DNA of 64,000 bases from Megachile rotundata. Taxonomy: Eukaryota; Arthropoda; Insecta; Hymenoptera; Megachilidae. Under the pieces are notes generated by a model that saw only the letters and a program-made list of their open reading frames with translations, did not search any database and was not told the origin of the DNA. This document shows positions 42,535 through 55,302 of this stretch, piece by piece (the stretch's first letter is position 1; each line of letters starts with the position of its first letter). Made by a program: the position numbers and the translations under genes. Location: assembly GCF_050947335.1 (NCBI RefSeq), contig NW_027474228.1:1-64000 (forward strand). The letters run 5' to 3'.

Positions 42535-44028
42535 TCGATCATATCTGCATAATATGGTTAATAATATGAGTTAGATTGATAATAATAAGAGTAATAAGTA
42601 TAGTAATTGTCGTTATATCGATCATATAACCATAATATGGCTAATAGCATGGGTTAGATTGATAATAATAAGAGTAATGAGTATAGTAATTGTCGTTCTA
42701 TCGATCATATCGGCATAATATGGTTAATAATATGAGTTAGATTGATAATAGTGAGTGTAATAAATATAGTAATTGTCGTTCTATCGCTCATATAAGCACA
42801 ATATGGCTAATAATATGAGTTAGATTGATAATAATAAGAGTAATAAGTATAGTAATTGTCGTTCTATCGATCATATAAGCATAATATGGCTAATAATATG
42901 ACTTAGATTGATAATAATAAGTGTAATAAGTATAGTAATTGTCGTTCTATCGATCATAATTGCATAATATGGTTAATAATATGAATTAGATTGATAATAA
43001 TAAGAGCAATGAGTATAGTAATTGTCGTACTATCGATCATATAAGCATAATATGGCTAATAATATGAGTTAGATTGGTAATAATAAGTGTAATAAGTATA
43101 GTAATTGTCGTTCTATCGATCATATCTGCATAATATGGTTAATAATATGAGTTAGATTGACAACAATAAGAGTAGTGAGTATAGTAATTGTCGTACTATC
43201 GATCATATAAGCATAATATGGCTTATCATGTGAGTTAGATTGATAATAGTGAGTGCAATAAATATAGTAATTGTCGTTCTATCGCTCATATAAGCACAAT
43301 ATGGCTAATAATATGAGTTAGATTGATAATAATAAGAGTAATAAGTATAGTAATTGTCGTTCTATAGATCATATAAGCATAATAGGGCTAATAATATGAG
43401 TTAGATTGATAATAATAAGTGTAATAAGTATAGTAATTGTCGTTCTATCAATCATATCTGCGTAATATGGTTAATAATATGAGTTAGATTTATAATAGTG
43501 AGTGTAATAAGTATAGTGAATGTCGTTCTATCGATCATATCAGCATAATATGGGTAATAATATGAGTTGGATTGATAATAATAAGAGTAATGAGTATAGT
43601 AATTGCAGTTCTATCGATCATATAAGCATAATATGGCTAATAATATGAGTTGGGTTGATAAAAATAAGAATAATAAGTATAGTAATTGTCGTTATATCGA
43701 TCATATAACCATAATATGGCTAATAGCATGAGTTAGATTGATAATAATAAGAGTAATGAGTATAGTAATTGTCGTTCTATCGATCATATCTGCATAATAT
43801 GGTTAATAATATGAGTTAGATTGATAACAGTGAGTGTAATAAATATAGTAATTGTCGTTCTATCGCTCATATAAGCACAATATGGCTAATAATATGAGTT
43901 AGATTCATAATAATAAGCGTAATAAGTATAGTAATTGTCGTTCTATCGATCATTTAAGCATAATATGGCGAATAATATGAGTTGGGTTGATAAAAATAAG
44001 AATAATAAGTATAGTAATTGTCGTTCTA
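42535..44028 (+). repeat. 18-monomer tandem HOR, copy 2
   Basis: This copy directly follows copy 1 and is nearly identical to it. One difference is CGATTATATAAG at about 41376 in copy 1 versus CGATCATATAAG here. It ends where ATCATATCTGC of copy 1 faces ATCATATCAGT, the start of the domain III unit. Near-identity and exact whole-monomer length mark a young unequal-exchange event. Confidence 0.87.
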
Positions 44029-47000
44029 TCGATCATATCAGTATAATATGGGTAATAATATGAGTAGGATTGATAATAATAAGAGTAATGAGTATAGTAA
44101 TTGTAGTTCTATCGATCATTTAAGCATAATATGGCTAATAATATGGGTTAGATTGATGAAAATAAGAGTAATGAGTATAGTAATTGTCGTACTATCGATC
44201 ATATAAGCATAATATGGCTAATAATATGAGTTAGATTGGTAATAATAAGTGTAATAAGTATAGTAATTGTCGTTCTATCGATCATATCTGCATAATATGG
44301 TTAATAATATGAGTTAGATTGACAACAATAAGAGTAATGAGTATAGTAATTGTCGTACTATCGATCATATAAGCATAATATGGCTTATCATGTGAGTTAG
44401 ATTGATAATAGTGAGTGCAATAAATATAGTAATTGTCGTTCTATCGCTCATATAAGCACAATATGGCTAATAATATGAGTTAGATTGATAATAATAAGAG
44501 TAATAAGTATAGTAATTGTCGTTCTATAGATCATATAAGCATAATAGGGCTAATAATATGAGTTAGATTGATAATAATAAGTGTAATAAGTATAGTAATT
44601 GTCGTTCTATCGATCATATCTGCGTAATATGGTTAATAATATGAGTTAGATTTATAATAGTGAGTGTAATAAGTATAGTGAATGTCGTTCTATCGATCAT
44701 ATCAGCATAATATGGGTAATAATATGAGTTGGATTGATAATAATAAGAGTAATGAGTATAGTAATTGCAGTTCTATCGATCATATAAGCATAATATGGCT
44801 AATAATATGAGTTGGGTTGATAAAAATAAGAATAATAAGTATAGTAATTGTCGTTATATCGATCATATAACCATAATATGGCTAATAGCATGAGTTAGAT
44901 TGATAATAATAAGAGTAATGAGTATAGTAATTGTCGTTCTATCGATCATATCTGCATAATATGGTTAATAATATGAGTTAGATTGATAACAGTGAGTGTA
45001 ATAAATATAGTAATTGTCGTTCTATCGCTCATATAAGCACAATATGGCTAATAATATGAGTTAGATTCATAATAATAAGAGTAATAAGTATAGTAATTGT
45101 CGTTCTATCGATCATTTAAGCATAATATGGCGAATAATATGAGTTGGGTTGATAAAAATAAGAATAATAAGTATAGTAATTGTCGTTCTATCGATCATAT
45201 CAGTATAATATGGGTAATAATATGAGTAGGATTGATAATAATAAGAGTAATGAGTATAGTAATTGTAGTTCTATCCATCATTTAAGCATAATATGGCTAA
45301 TAATATGGGTTAGATTGATGAAAATAAGAGTAATGAGTATAGTGATTGTAGTTCTATCGATCATATCTGCATAATATGGTTAATAATATGAGTTAGATTG
45401 ATAATAATAAGAGTAATAAGTATAGTATTTGTCGTTCTATCGATCATATAAGCATAATATGGCTAATAATATGAGTTAGATTGATAATAATAAGAGTAAT
45501 AAGTATAGTAATTGTCGTTCTATCGATCATTTAAGCATAATATGGCTAATAATATTAGTCAGATTGGTAATAATAACAGTAATAGGTATAGTAATTGTCG
45601 TTCTATCGACAATATAAGCATAATATGGCTAATAATATGAGTTAGATTGATAATACTAAGAGTAGTGAGTATAGTAATTCTCGTTCTATCGATCATATAA
45701 GCATAATATGGCTAATAATATGATGTTAGATTGATAATAATGAGAGTAATAAGTATAGTAACTGTCGTTCTATCGATCATATAAGCATAATATGGCTAAT
45801 AATACGAGTTAGATTGATAATAATAAGAGTAATGAGCATAGTGATTGTAGTTCTATCGATCATATCTGCATAATATGGTTAATAATATGAGTTAGATTGA
45901 TAATAATAAGAGTAATAAGTATAGTATTTGTCGTTCTATCGATCATATAAGCATAATATGGCTAATAATATTAGTTAGATTGATAATAATAAGAGTAATA
46001 AGTATAGTAATTGTCGTTCTATCGATCATATCTGCATAATATGGTTAATAATATGAGTTAGATTGATAATAGTGAGTGTAATGAGTATAGTGAATGTCGT
46101 TCTATCGATCATATCAGCATAATATGGGTAATAATATGAGTTGGATTGATAATAATAAGAGTAATGAGTATAGTAATTGTAGTTCTATCGATCATATAAG
46201 CATAATGTGGCTAATAATATGAGTCAGATTCATAATAATAAGAGTAATAAGTATAGTAATTGTCGTTCTATCGATCATATAAGCATAATATGGCTAATAA
46301 TATGAGTTAGATTTACAATAATAAGAGTAATAAGTATAGTAATTGTCGTTCTATCGATCATATAAGCACAATATGGCTAATAATATGAGTTAGATTGATA
46401 ATAATAAGAGTAATAAGTATAGTAATTGTCGTTCTATCGATCATATCTGCATAATATGGTTAATAATATGAGTTAGATTGATAACAATAAGAGTAATGAG
46501 TATAGTAATTGTCGTACTATCGATCATATAAGCATAATATGGCTTATCATGTGAGTTAGATTGATAATAGTGAGTGCAATAAATATAGTAATTGTCGTTC
46601 TATCGCTCATATAAGGACAATATGGCTAATAATATGAGTTAGATTGATAATAATAAGAGTAATAAGTATAGTAATTGTCGTTCTATAGATCATATAAGCA
46701 TAATAGGGCTAATAATATGAGTTAGATTGATAATAATAAGTGTAATAAGTATAGTAATTGTCGTTCTATCGATCATATCTGCATAATATGGTTAATAATA
46801 TGAGTTAGATTGATAATAGTGAGTGTAATAAATATAGTAATTGTCGTTCTATCGATCATATAAGCATAATATGGTTAATAATATGAGTTAGAATGATAAT
46901 AATAAGAGTAATAAGTATAGTAATTGTCGTTCTATCGATCATATCTGCATAATATGGTTAATAATATGAGTTAGATTTATAATAGTGAGTGTAATAAGTA

Positions 47001-48579
47001 TAGTGAACGTCGTTCTATCGATCATATCAGCATAATGTGGGTAATAATATGAGTTGGATTGATAATAATAAGAGTAATGAGTATAGTAATTGTAGTTCTA
47101 TCGGTCATATAAGCATAATATGGCTAATAATATGAGTAAGATTCATAATAATAAGAGTAATAAGTATAGTAATTGTCGTTCTATCGATCATTTAAGCATA
47201 ATATGGCGAATAATATGAGTTGGGTTGATAAAAATAAGAATAATAAGTATAGTATTGTCGTTCTATCGATCATATAAGCATAATATGGCTAATAATATGA
47301 GTTAGGTTGATAATAACAAGAGTAATAAGTATAGTAAATGTCGTGCTATCGATCATATCTGCATAATATGGTTAATAATATGAGTTAGATTGATAATAGT
47401 GAGTGTAATAAGTATAGTAATTGTCGTTCTGTCGATCATATTAGCATAATATGGTTAATAAAATGAGTTAGATTGATAATAATAAGAGTAATAAGTATAG
47501 TATTTGTCGTTCTCTCGATCATATAAGCATAATATGGCTAATAATATGAGTTAGAGTGATAATACTAAGAGGAGTGAGTATAGTAATTCTCATTCTATCG
47601 ATCATATAAGCATAATAGGGCTAATAATATGAGTTAGATTGATAATAATAAGTGTAATAAGTATAGTAATTGTCGTTCTATCGATCAATCTGCGTAATAT
47701 GGTTAATATATGAGTTAGATTTATAATAGTGAGTGTAATAAGTATAGTGAATGTCGTTCTATCGATCATATCAGCATAATATGGGTAATAATATGAGTTG
47801 GATTGATAATAATAAGAGTAATGAGTATAGTAATTGCAGTTCTATCGATCATATAAGCATAATATGGCTAATAATATGAGTTGGGTTGATAAAAATAAGA
47901 ATAATAAGTATAGTAATTGTCGTTATATCGATCATATAACCATAATATGGCTAATAGCATGAGTTAGATTGATAATAATAAGAGTAATGAGTATAGTAAT
48001 TGTCGTTCTATCGATCTTATCTGCATAATATGGTTAATAATATGAGTTAGATTGATAACAGTGAGTGTAATAAATATAGTAATTGTCGTTCTATCGCTCA
48101 TATAAGCACAATATGGCTAATAATATGAGTTAGATTCATAATAATAAGAGTAATAAGTATAGTAATTGTCGTTCTATCGATCATTTAAGCATAATATGGC
48201 GAATAATATGAGTTGGGTTGATAAAAATAAGAATAATAAGTATAGTAATTGTCGTTCTATCGATCATATCAGTATAATATGGGTAATAATATGAGTAGGA
48301 TTGATAATAATAAGAGTAATGAGTATAGTAATTGTAGTTCTATCGATCATTTAAGCATAATATGGCTAATAATATGGGTTAGATTGATGAAAATAAGAGT
48401 AATGAGTATAGTGATTGTAGTTCTATCGATCATATCTGCATAATATGGTTAATAATATGAGTTAGATTGATAATAATAAGAGTAATAAGTATAGTATTTG
48501 TCGTTCTATCGATCATATAAGCATAATATGGCTAATAATATGAGTAGATTGATAATAATAAGAGTAATAAGTATAGTAA
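44018..48579 (+). repeat. Domain III HOR, truncated 55-monomer copy
   Basis: This copy spans 4562 bp (55 monomers less 3 bp) and matches the first 4562 bp of the next unit (48580-53141). It has the same internal order: a 14-monomer lead (44018-45179), a 37-monomer segment (45180-48248) and the first four monomers of the next segment. Private small deletions lie at its right end: GATCAATCTGCG near 47686, TTAATATATGAG near 47703, and TGAGTAGATTG near 48541. The jump to the next unit falls between homologous monomers, in phase. Confidence 0.82.
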
Positions 48580-51500
48580 TTGTCGTTCTATCGATCATAT
48601 CAGTATAATATGGGTAATAATATGAGTAGGATTGATAATAATAAGAGTAATGAGTATAGTAATTGTAGTTCTATCGATCATTTAAGCATAATATGGCTAA
48701 TAATATGGGTTAGATTGATGAAAATAAGAGTAATGAGTATAGTAATTGTCGTACTATCGATCATATAAGCATAATATGGCTAATAATATGAGTTAGATTG
48801 GTAATAATAAGTGTAATAAGTATAGTAATTGTCGTTCTATCGATCATATCTGCATAATATGGTTAATAATATGAGTTAGATTGACAACAATAAGAGTAAT
48901 GAGTATAGTAATTGTCGTACTATCGATCATATAAGCATAATATGGCTTATCATGTGAGTTAGATTGATAATAGTGAGTGCAATAAATATAGTAATTGTCG
49001 TTCTATCGCTCATATAAGCACAATATGGCTAATAATATGAGTTAGATTGATAATAATAAGAGTAATAAGTATAGTAATTGTCGTTCTATAGATCATATAA
49101 GCATAATAGGGCTAATAATATGAGTTAGATTGATAATAATAAGTGTAATAAGTATAGTAATTGTCGTTCTATCGATCATATCTGCGTAATATGGTTAATA
49201 ATATGAGTTAGATTTATAATAGGTGAGTGTAATAAGTATAGTGAATGTCGTTCTATCGATCATATCAGCATAATATGGGTAATAATATGAGTTGGATTGA
49301 TAATAATAAGAGTAATGAGTATAGTAATTGCAGTTCTATCGATCATATAAGCATAATATGGCTAATAATATGAGTTGGGTTGATAAAAATAAGAATAATA
49401 AGTATAGTAATTGTCGTTATATCGATCATATAACCATAATATGGCTAATAGCATGAGTTAGATTGATAATAATAAGAGTAATGAGTATAGTAATTGTCGT
49501 TCTATCGATCATATCTGCATAATATGGTTAATAATATGAGTTAGATTGATAACAGTGAGTGTAATAAATATAGTAATTGTCGTTCTATCGCTCATATAAG
49601 CACAATATGGCTAATAATATGAGTTAGATTCATAATAATAAGAGTAATAAGTATAGTAATTGTCGTTCTATCGATCATTTAAGCATAATATGGCGAATAA
49701 TATGAGTTGGGTTGATAAAAATAAGAATAATAAGTATAGTAATTGTCGTTCTATCGATCATATCAGTATAATATGGGTAATAATATGAGTAGGATTGATA
49801 ATAATAAGAGTAATGAGTATAGTAATTGTAGTTCTATCCATCATTTAAGCATAATATGGCTAATAATATGGTTAGATTGATGAAAATAAGAGTAATGAGT
49901 ATAGTGATTGTAGTTCTATCGATCATATCTGCATAATATGGTTAATAATATGAGTTAGATTGATAATAATAAGAGTAATAAGTATAGTATTTGTCGTTCT
50001 ATCGATCATATAAGCATAATATGGCTAATAATATGAGTTAGATTGATAATAATAAGAGTAATAAGTATAGTAATTGTCGTTCTATCGATCATTTAAGCAT
50101 AATATGGCTAATAATATTAGTCAGATTGGTATAATAACAGTAATAGGTATAGTAATTGTCGTTCTATCGACAATATAAGCATAATATGGCTAATAATATG
50201 AGTTAGATTGATAATACTAAGAGTAGTGAGTATAGTAATTCTCGTTCTATCGATCATATAAGCATAATATGGCTAATAATATGATGTTAGATTGATAATA
50301 ATGAGAGTAATAAGTATAGTAACTGTCGTTCTATCGATCATATAAGCATAATATGGCTAATAATACGAGTTAGATTGATATAATAAGAGTAATGAGCATA
50401 GTGATTGTAGTTCTATCGATCATATCTGCATAATATGGTTAATAATATGAGTTAGATTGATAATAATAAGAGTAATAAGTATAGTATTTGTCGTTCTATC
50501 GATCATATAAGCATAATATGGCTAATAATATTAGTTAGATTGATAATAATAAGAGTAATAAGTATAGTAATTGTCGTTCTATCGATCATATCTGCATAAT
50601 ATGGTTAATAATATGAGTTAGATTGATAATAGTGAGTGTAATGAGTATAGTGAATGTCGTTCTATCGATCATATCAGCATAATATGGGTAATAATATGAG
50701 TTGGATTGATAATAATAAGAGTAATGAGTATAGTAATTGTAGTTCTATCGATCATATAAGCATAATGTGGCTAATAATATGAGTCAGATTCATAATAATA
50801 AGAGTAATAAGTATAGTAATTGTCGTTCTATCGATCATATAAGCATAATATGGCTAATAATATGAGTTAGATTTACAATAATAAGAGTAATAAGTATAGT
50901 AATTGTCGTTCTATCGATCATATAAGCACAATATGGCTAATAATATGAGTTAGATTGATAATAATAAGAGTATAAGTATAGTAATTGTCGTTCTATCGAT
51001 CATATCTGCATAATATGGTTAATAATATGAGTTAGATTGATAACAATAAGAGTAATGAGTATAGTAATTGTCGTACTATCGATCATATAAGCATAATATG
51101 GCTTATCATGTGAGTTAGATTGATAATAGTGAGTGCAATAAATATAGTAATTGTCGTTCTATCGCTCATATAAGGACAATATGGCTAATAATATGAGTTA
51201 GATTGATAATAATAAGAGTAATAAGTATAGTAATTGTCGTTCTATAGATCATATAAGCATAATAGGGCTAATAATATGAGTTAGATTGATAATAATAAGT
51301 GTAAATAAGTATAGTAATTGTCGTTCTATCGATCATATCTGCATAATATGGTTAATAATATGAGTTAGATTGATAATAGTGAGTGTAATAAATATAGTAA
51401 TTGTCGTTCTATCGATCATATAAGCATAATATGGTTAATAATATGAGTTAGAATGATAATAATAAGAGTAATAAGTATAGTAATTGTCGTTCTATCGATC

Positions 51501-54500
51501 ATATCTGCTTAATATGGTTAATAATATGAGTTAGATTTATAATAGTGAGTGAATAAGTATAGTGAACGTCGTTCTATCGATCATATCAGCATAATGTGGG
51601 TAATAATATGAGTTGGATTGATAATAATAAGAGTAATGAGTATAGTAATTTGTAGTTCTATCGGTCATATAAGCATAATATGGCTAATAATATGAGTAAG
51701 ATTCATAATAATAAGAGTAATAAGTATAGTAATTGTCGTTCTATCGATCATTTAAGCATAATATGGCGAATAATATGAGTTGGGTTGATAAAAATAAGAA
51801 TAATAAGTATAGTATTGTCGTTCTATCGATCATATAAGCATAATATGGCTAATAATATGAGTTAGGTTGATAATAACAAGAGTAATAAGTATAGTAAATG
51901 TCGTGCTATCGATCATATCTGCATAATATGGTTAATAATATGAGTTAGATTGATAATAGTGAGTGTAATAAGTATAGTAATTGTCGTTCTGTCGATCATA
52001 TTAGCATAATATGGTTAATAAAATGAGTTAGATTGATAATAATAAGAGTAATAAGTATAGTATTTGTCGTTCTCTCGATCATATAAGCATAATATGGCTA
52101 ATAATATGAGTTAGAGTGATAATACTAAGAGGAGTGAGTATAGTAATTCTCATTCTATCGATCATATAAGCATAATAGGGCTAATAATATGAGTTAGATT
52201 GATAATAATAAGTGTAATAAGTATAGTAATTGTCGTTCTATCGATCATATCTGCGTAATATGGTTAATAATATGAGTTAGATTTATAATAGTGAGTGTAA
52301 TAAGTATAGTGAATGTCGTTCTATCGATCATATCAGCATAATATGGGTAATAATATGAGTTGGATTGATAATAATAAGAGTAATGAGTATAGTAATTGCA
52401 GTTCTATCGATCATATAAGCATAATATGGCTAATAATATGAGTTGGGTTGATAAAAATAAGAATAATAAGTATAGTAATTGTCGTTATATCGATCATATA
52501 ACCATAATATGGCTAATAGCATGAGTTAGATTGATAATAATAAGAGTAATGAGTATAGTAATTGTCGTTCTATCGATCATATCTGCATAATATGGTTAAT
52601 AATATGAGTTAGATTGATAACAGTGAGTGTAATAAATATAGTAATTGTCGTTCTATCGCTCATATAAGCACAATATGGCTAATAATATGAGTTAGATTCA
52701 TAATAATAAGAGTAATAAGTATAGTAATTGTCGTTCTATCGATCATTTAAGCATAATATGGCGAATAATATGAGTTGGGTTGATAAAAATAAGAATAATA
52801 AGTATAGTAATTGTCGTTCTATCGATCATATCAGTATAATATGGGTAATAATATGAGTAGGATTGATAATAATAAGAGTAATGAGTATAGTAATTGTAGT
52901 TCTATCGATCATTTAAGCATAATATGGCTAATAATATGGGTTAGATTGATGAAAATAAGAGTAATGAGTATAGTGATTGTAGTTCTATCGATCATATCTG
53001 CATAATATGGTTAATAATATGAGTTAGATTGATAATAATAAGAGTAATAAGTATAGTATTTGTCGTTCTATCGATCATATAAGCATAATATGGCTAATAA
53101 TATGAGTTAGATTGATAATAATAAGAGTAATAAGTATAGTAATTGTCGTTCTATCGATCATTTAAGCATAATATGGCTAATAATATTAGTCAGATTGGTA
53201 ATAATAACAGTAATAAGTATAGTAATTGTCGTTCTATCGACAATATAAGCATAATATGGCTAATAATATGAGTTAGATTGATAATACTAAGAGTAGTGAG
53301 TATAGTAATTCTCGTTCTATCGATCATATAAGCATAATATGGCTAATAATATGATGTTAGATTGATAATAATGAGAGTAATAAGTATAGTAACTGTCGTT
53401 CTATCGATCATATAAGCATAATATGGCTAATAATACGAGTTAGATTGATAATAATAAGAGTAATGAGCATAGTGATTGTAGTTCTATCGATCATATCTGC
53501 ATAATATGGTTAATAATATGAGTTAGATTGATAATAATAAGAGTAATAAGTATAGTATTTGTCGTTCTATCGATCATATAAGCATAATATGGCTAATAAT
53601 ATTAGTTAGATTGATAATAATAAGAGTAATAAGTATAGTAATTGTCGTTCTATCGATCATATCTGCATAATATGGTTAATAATATGAGTTAGATTGATAA
53701 TAGTGAGTGTAATAAGTATAGTGAATGTCGTTCTATCGATCATATCAGCATAATATGGGTAATAATATGAGTTGGATTGATAATAATAAGAGTAATGAGT
53801 ATAGTAATTGTAGTTCTATCGATCATATAAGCATAATGTGGCTAATAATATGAGTCAGATTCATAATAATAAGAGTAATAAGTATAGTAATTGTCGTTCT
53901 ATCGATCATATAAGCATAATATGGCTAATAATATGAGTTTGATTTACAATAATAAGAGTAATAAGTATAGTAATTGTCGTTCTATCGATCATATCTGCAT
54001 AATATGGTTAATAATATGAGTTAGATTGATAACAATAAGAGTAATGAGTATAGTAATTGTCGTACTATCGATCATATAAGCATAATATGGCTTATCATGT
54101 GAGTTAGATTGATAATAGTGAGTGCAATAAATATAGTAATTGTCGTTCTATCGCACATATAAGGACAATATGGCTAATAATATGAGTTAGATTGATAATA
54201 ATAAGAGTAATAAGTATAGTAATTGTCGTTCTATAGATCATATAAGCATAATAGGGCTAATAATATGAGTTAGATTGATAATAATAAGTGTAATAAGTAT
54301 AGTAATTGTCGTTCTATCGATCATATCTGCATAATATGGTTAATAATATGAGTTAGATTGATAATAGTGAGTGTAATAAATATAGTAATTGTCGTTCTAT
54401 CGATCATATAAGCATAATATGGTTAATAATATGAGTTAGAATGATAATAATAAGAGTAATAAGTATAGTAATTGTCGTTCTATCGATCATATCTGCATAA

Positions 54501-55027
54501 TATGGTTAATAATATGAGTTAGATTTATAATAGTGAGTGTAATAAGTATAGTGAATGTCGTTCTATCGATCATATCAGCATAATGTGGGTAATAATATGA
54601 GTTGGATTGATAATAATAAGAGTAATGAGTATAGTAATTGTAGTTCTATCGGTCATATAAGCATAATATGGCTAATAATATGAGTAAGATTCATAATAAT
54701 AAGAGTAATAAGTATAGTAATTGTCGTTCTATCGATCATTTAAGCATAATATGGCGAATAATATGAGTTGGGTTGATAAAAATAAGAATAATAAGTATAG
54801 TATTGTCGTTCTATCGATCATATAAGCATAATATGGCTAATAATATGAGTTAGGTTGATAATAACAAGAGTAATAAGTATAGTAAATGTCGTGCTATCGA
54901 TCATATCTGCATAATATGGTTAATAATATGAGTTAGATTGATAATAGTGAGTGTAATAAGTATAGTAATTGTCGTTCTGTCGATCATATTAGCATAATAT
55001 GGTTAATAAAATGAGTTAGATTGATAA

Positions 55028-55036
55028 TAATAAGAG
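55028..55036 (+). repeat. Target-site duplication, left (TAATAAGAG)
   Basis: The 9-mer TAATAAGAG directly abuts the left end of the transposon and is repeated at 55294-55302. It belongs to the satellite monomer. The uninterrupted sister copy has it once, at 62598-62606. Confidence 0.93.
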
Positions 55037-55147
55037 GGGGGTGTCCCACTTGGACGCCGACCGATTGGACGCGTCCCGATTGGACGGTCCCGATTCGACG
55101 CGTTCCAATTCGAAGCGGTGCCGATTGGACGCGTCCCAATTCGAAGC
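55037..55147 (+). repeat. Left terminal inverted repeat of the MITE
   Basis: The arm is 111 bp and begins GGGGGTGTCCCAC. It contains short internal repeats: GATTGGACG starts at 55063, 55078 and 55123, with the variant GATTCGACG at 55092, and the perfect palindrome GGACGCGTCC lies at 55067-55076 and again from 55127. The outermost 13 bp match the other arm at only 6 positions; the remaining 98 bp match at 96. Confidence 0.88.
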
Positions 55148-55182
55148 TGTTAAATTTGGTTAGGTTATGTTCTATAAGCTCT
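55148..55182. other. Central spacer of the MITE
   Basis: This 35-bp unpaired centre separates the two arms. It includes GGTTAGGTTA, which resembles the arthropod telomere-type TTAGG repeat but is less than two full units and is weak evidence of anything. No open frame or promoter is apparent. Confidence 0.8.
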
Positions 55183-55293
55183 GCTTAGAATTGGAACGCG
55201 TCCAATCGGCACCGCTTCGAATTGGAACGCGTCGAATCGGGACCGTCCAATCGGGACGCGTCCAATCGGTCGGCGTCCAAATGAGCATCACTC
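55183..55293 (-). repeat. Right terminal inverted repeat of the MITE
   Basis: This is the 111-bp reverse complement of the left arm. On the minus strand it begins GAGTGATGCTCATTTGGACG. The two inner mismatches are GCGTTCC for GCGTCCC and ATTCTAAGC for ATTCGAAGC, close to the centre. A single strand could fold into one long hairpin with a 35-nt loop. Confidence 0.88.
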
Positions 55294-55302
55294 TAATAAG
55301 AG
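55294..55302 (+). repeat. Target-site duplication, right (TAATAAGAG)
   Basis: This is the second copy of the 9-mer at 55028-55036, directly after the right end of the transposon. The satellite resumes in phase: 55303 onward matches 62607 onward at a constant offset of 7304 bp. Confidence 0.93.

Larger units (their letters stand above)
22320..43949 (+). repeat. Satellite domain II: long HOR units of growing length
   Basis: A marker present once per unit, TATAGTACTTGTCG preceded by AAAATGAGGTAG, lies at about 23181, 28492, 34051 and 40938. The intervals are 5311, 5559 and 6887 bp, close to 64, 67 and 83 monomers. Neighbouring units share further rare states, for example GATCACATAAG (22788 and 28099), GCTATCAATCATATC (about 23031 and 28342), TAGCATGGGTTAG and GATGAAAATAAG. 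Length differences come from whole monomers gained or lost; about four extra monomers lie near 29.7-30.0 kb and several are missing near 31.87 kb. No gene or other element was seen. The domain edges are approximate. Confidence 0.75.
55037..55293. mobile_element. 257-bp non-autonomous palindromic transposon (MITE, foldback/Mutator-like)
   Basis: This is the only non-satellite sequence in the window. It consists of a 111-bp left arm, a 35-bp centre and a 111-bp right arm that is the reverse complement of the left. The arms agree at 102 of 111 positions; the inner 98 bp differ at only 2. A 9-bp target duplication (TAATAAGAG) flanks it, and the empty site exists in the sister repeat at 62598-62606, so this is a true insertion. 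The inner arm is about 61% G+C against about 24% for the satellite. It is too short to encode a transposase, so it must be mobilised in trans. A 9-bp duplication with long inverted repeats fits Mutator-like or foldback-type MITEs; hAT and P elements usually give 7-8 bp. The family assignment is inference. Confidence 0.88.

Noticed and set aside
55158..55167. Telomere-like GGTTAGGTTA in the MITE centre
   Set aside because: It is less than two full units of TTAGG, and similar short strings are common in AT-rich DNA. It hints weakly at an arthropod host but does not support a telomeric feature.
55037..55293. Transcription terminator or structured non-coding RNA at the large palindrome
   Set aside because: The 111-bp inverted repeats, the 9-bp target duplication and the empty sister site show a transposon insertion. 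There is no adjacent gene to terminate.
55037..55293. Classification as a hAT element with an 8-bp target duplication
   Set aside because: The shared flanking word is 9 bp, and with a 9-bp duplication the two arms are exactly equal (111 bp each) and align to their ends. An 8-bp choice shifts the arms out of register by one base. The ends also lack the CAGGG-type start common in hAT elements.
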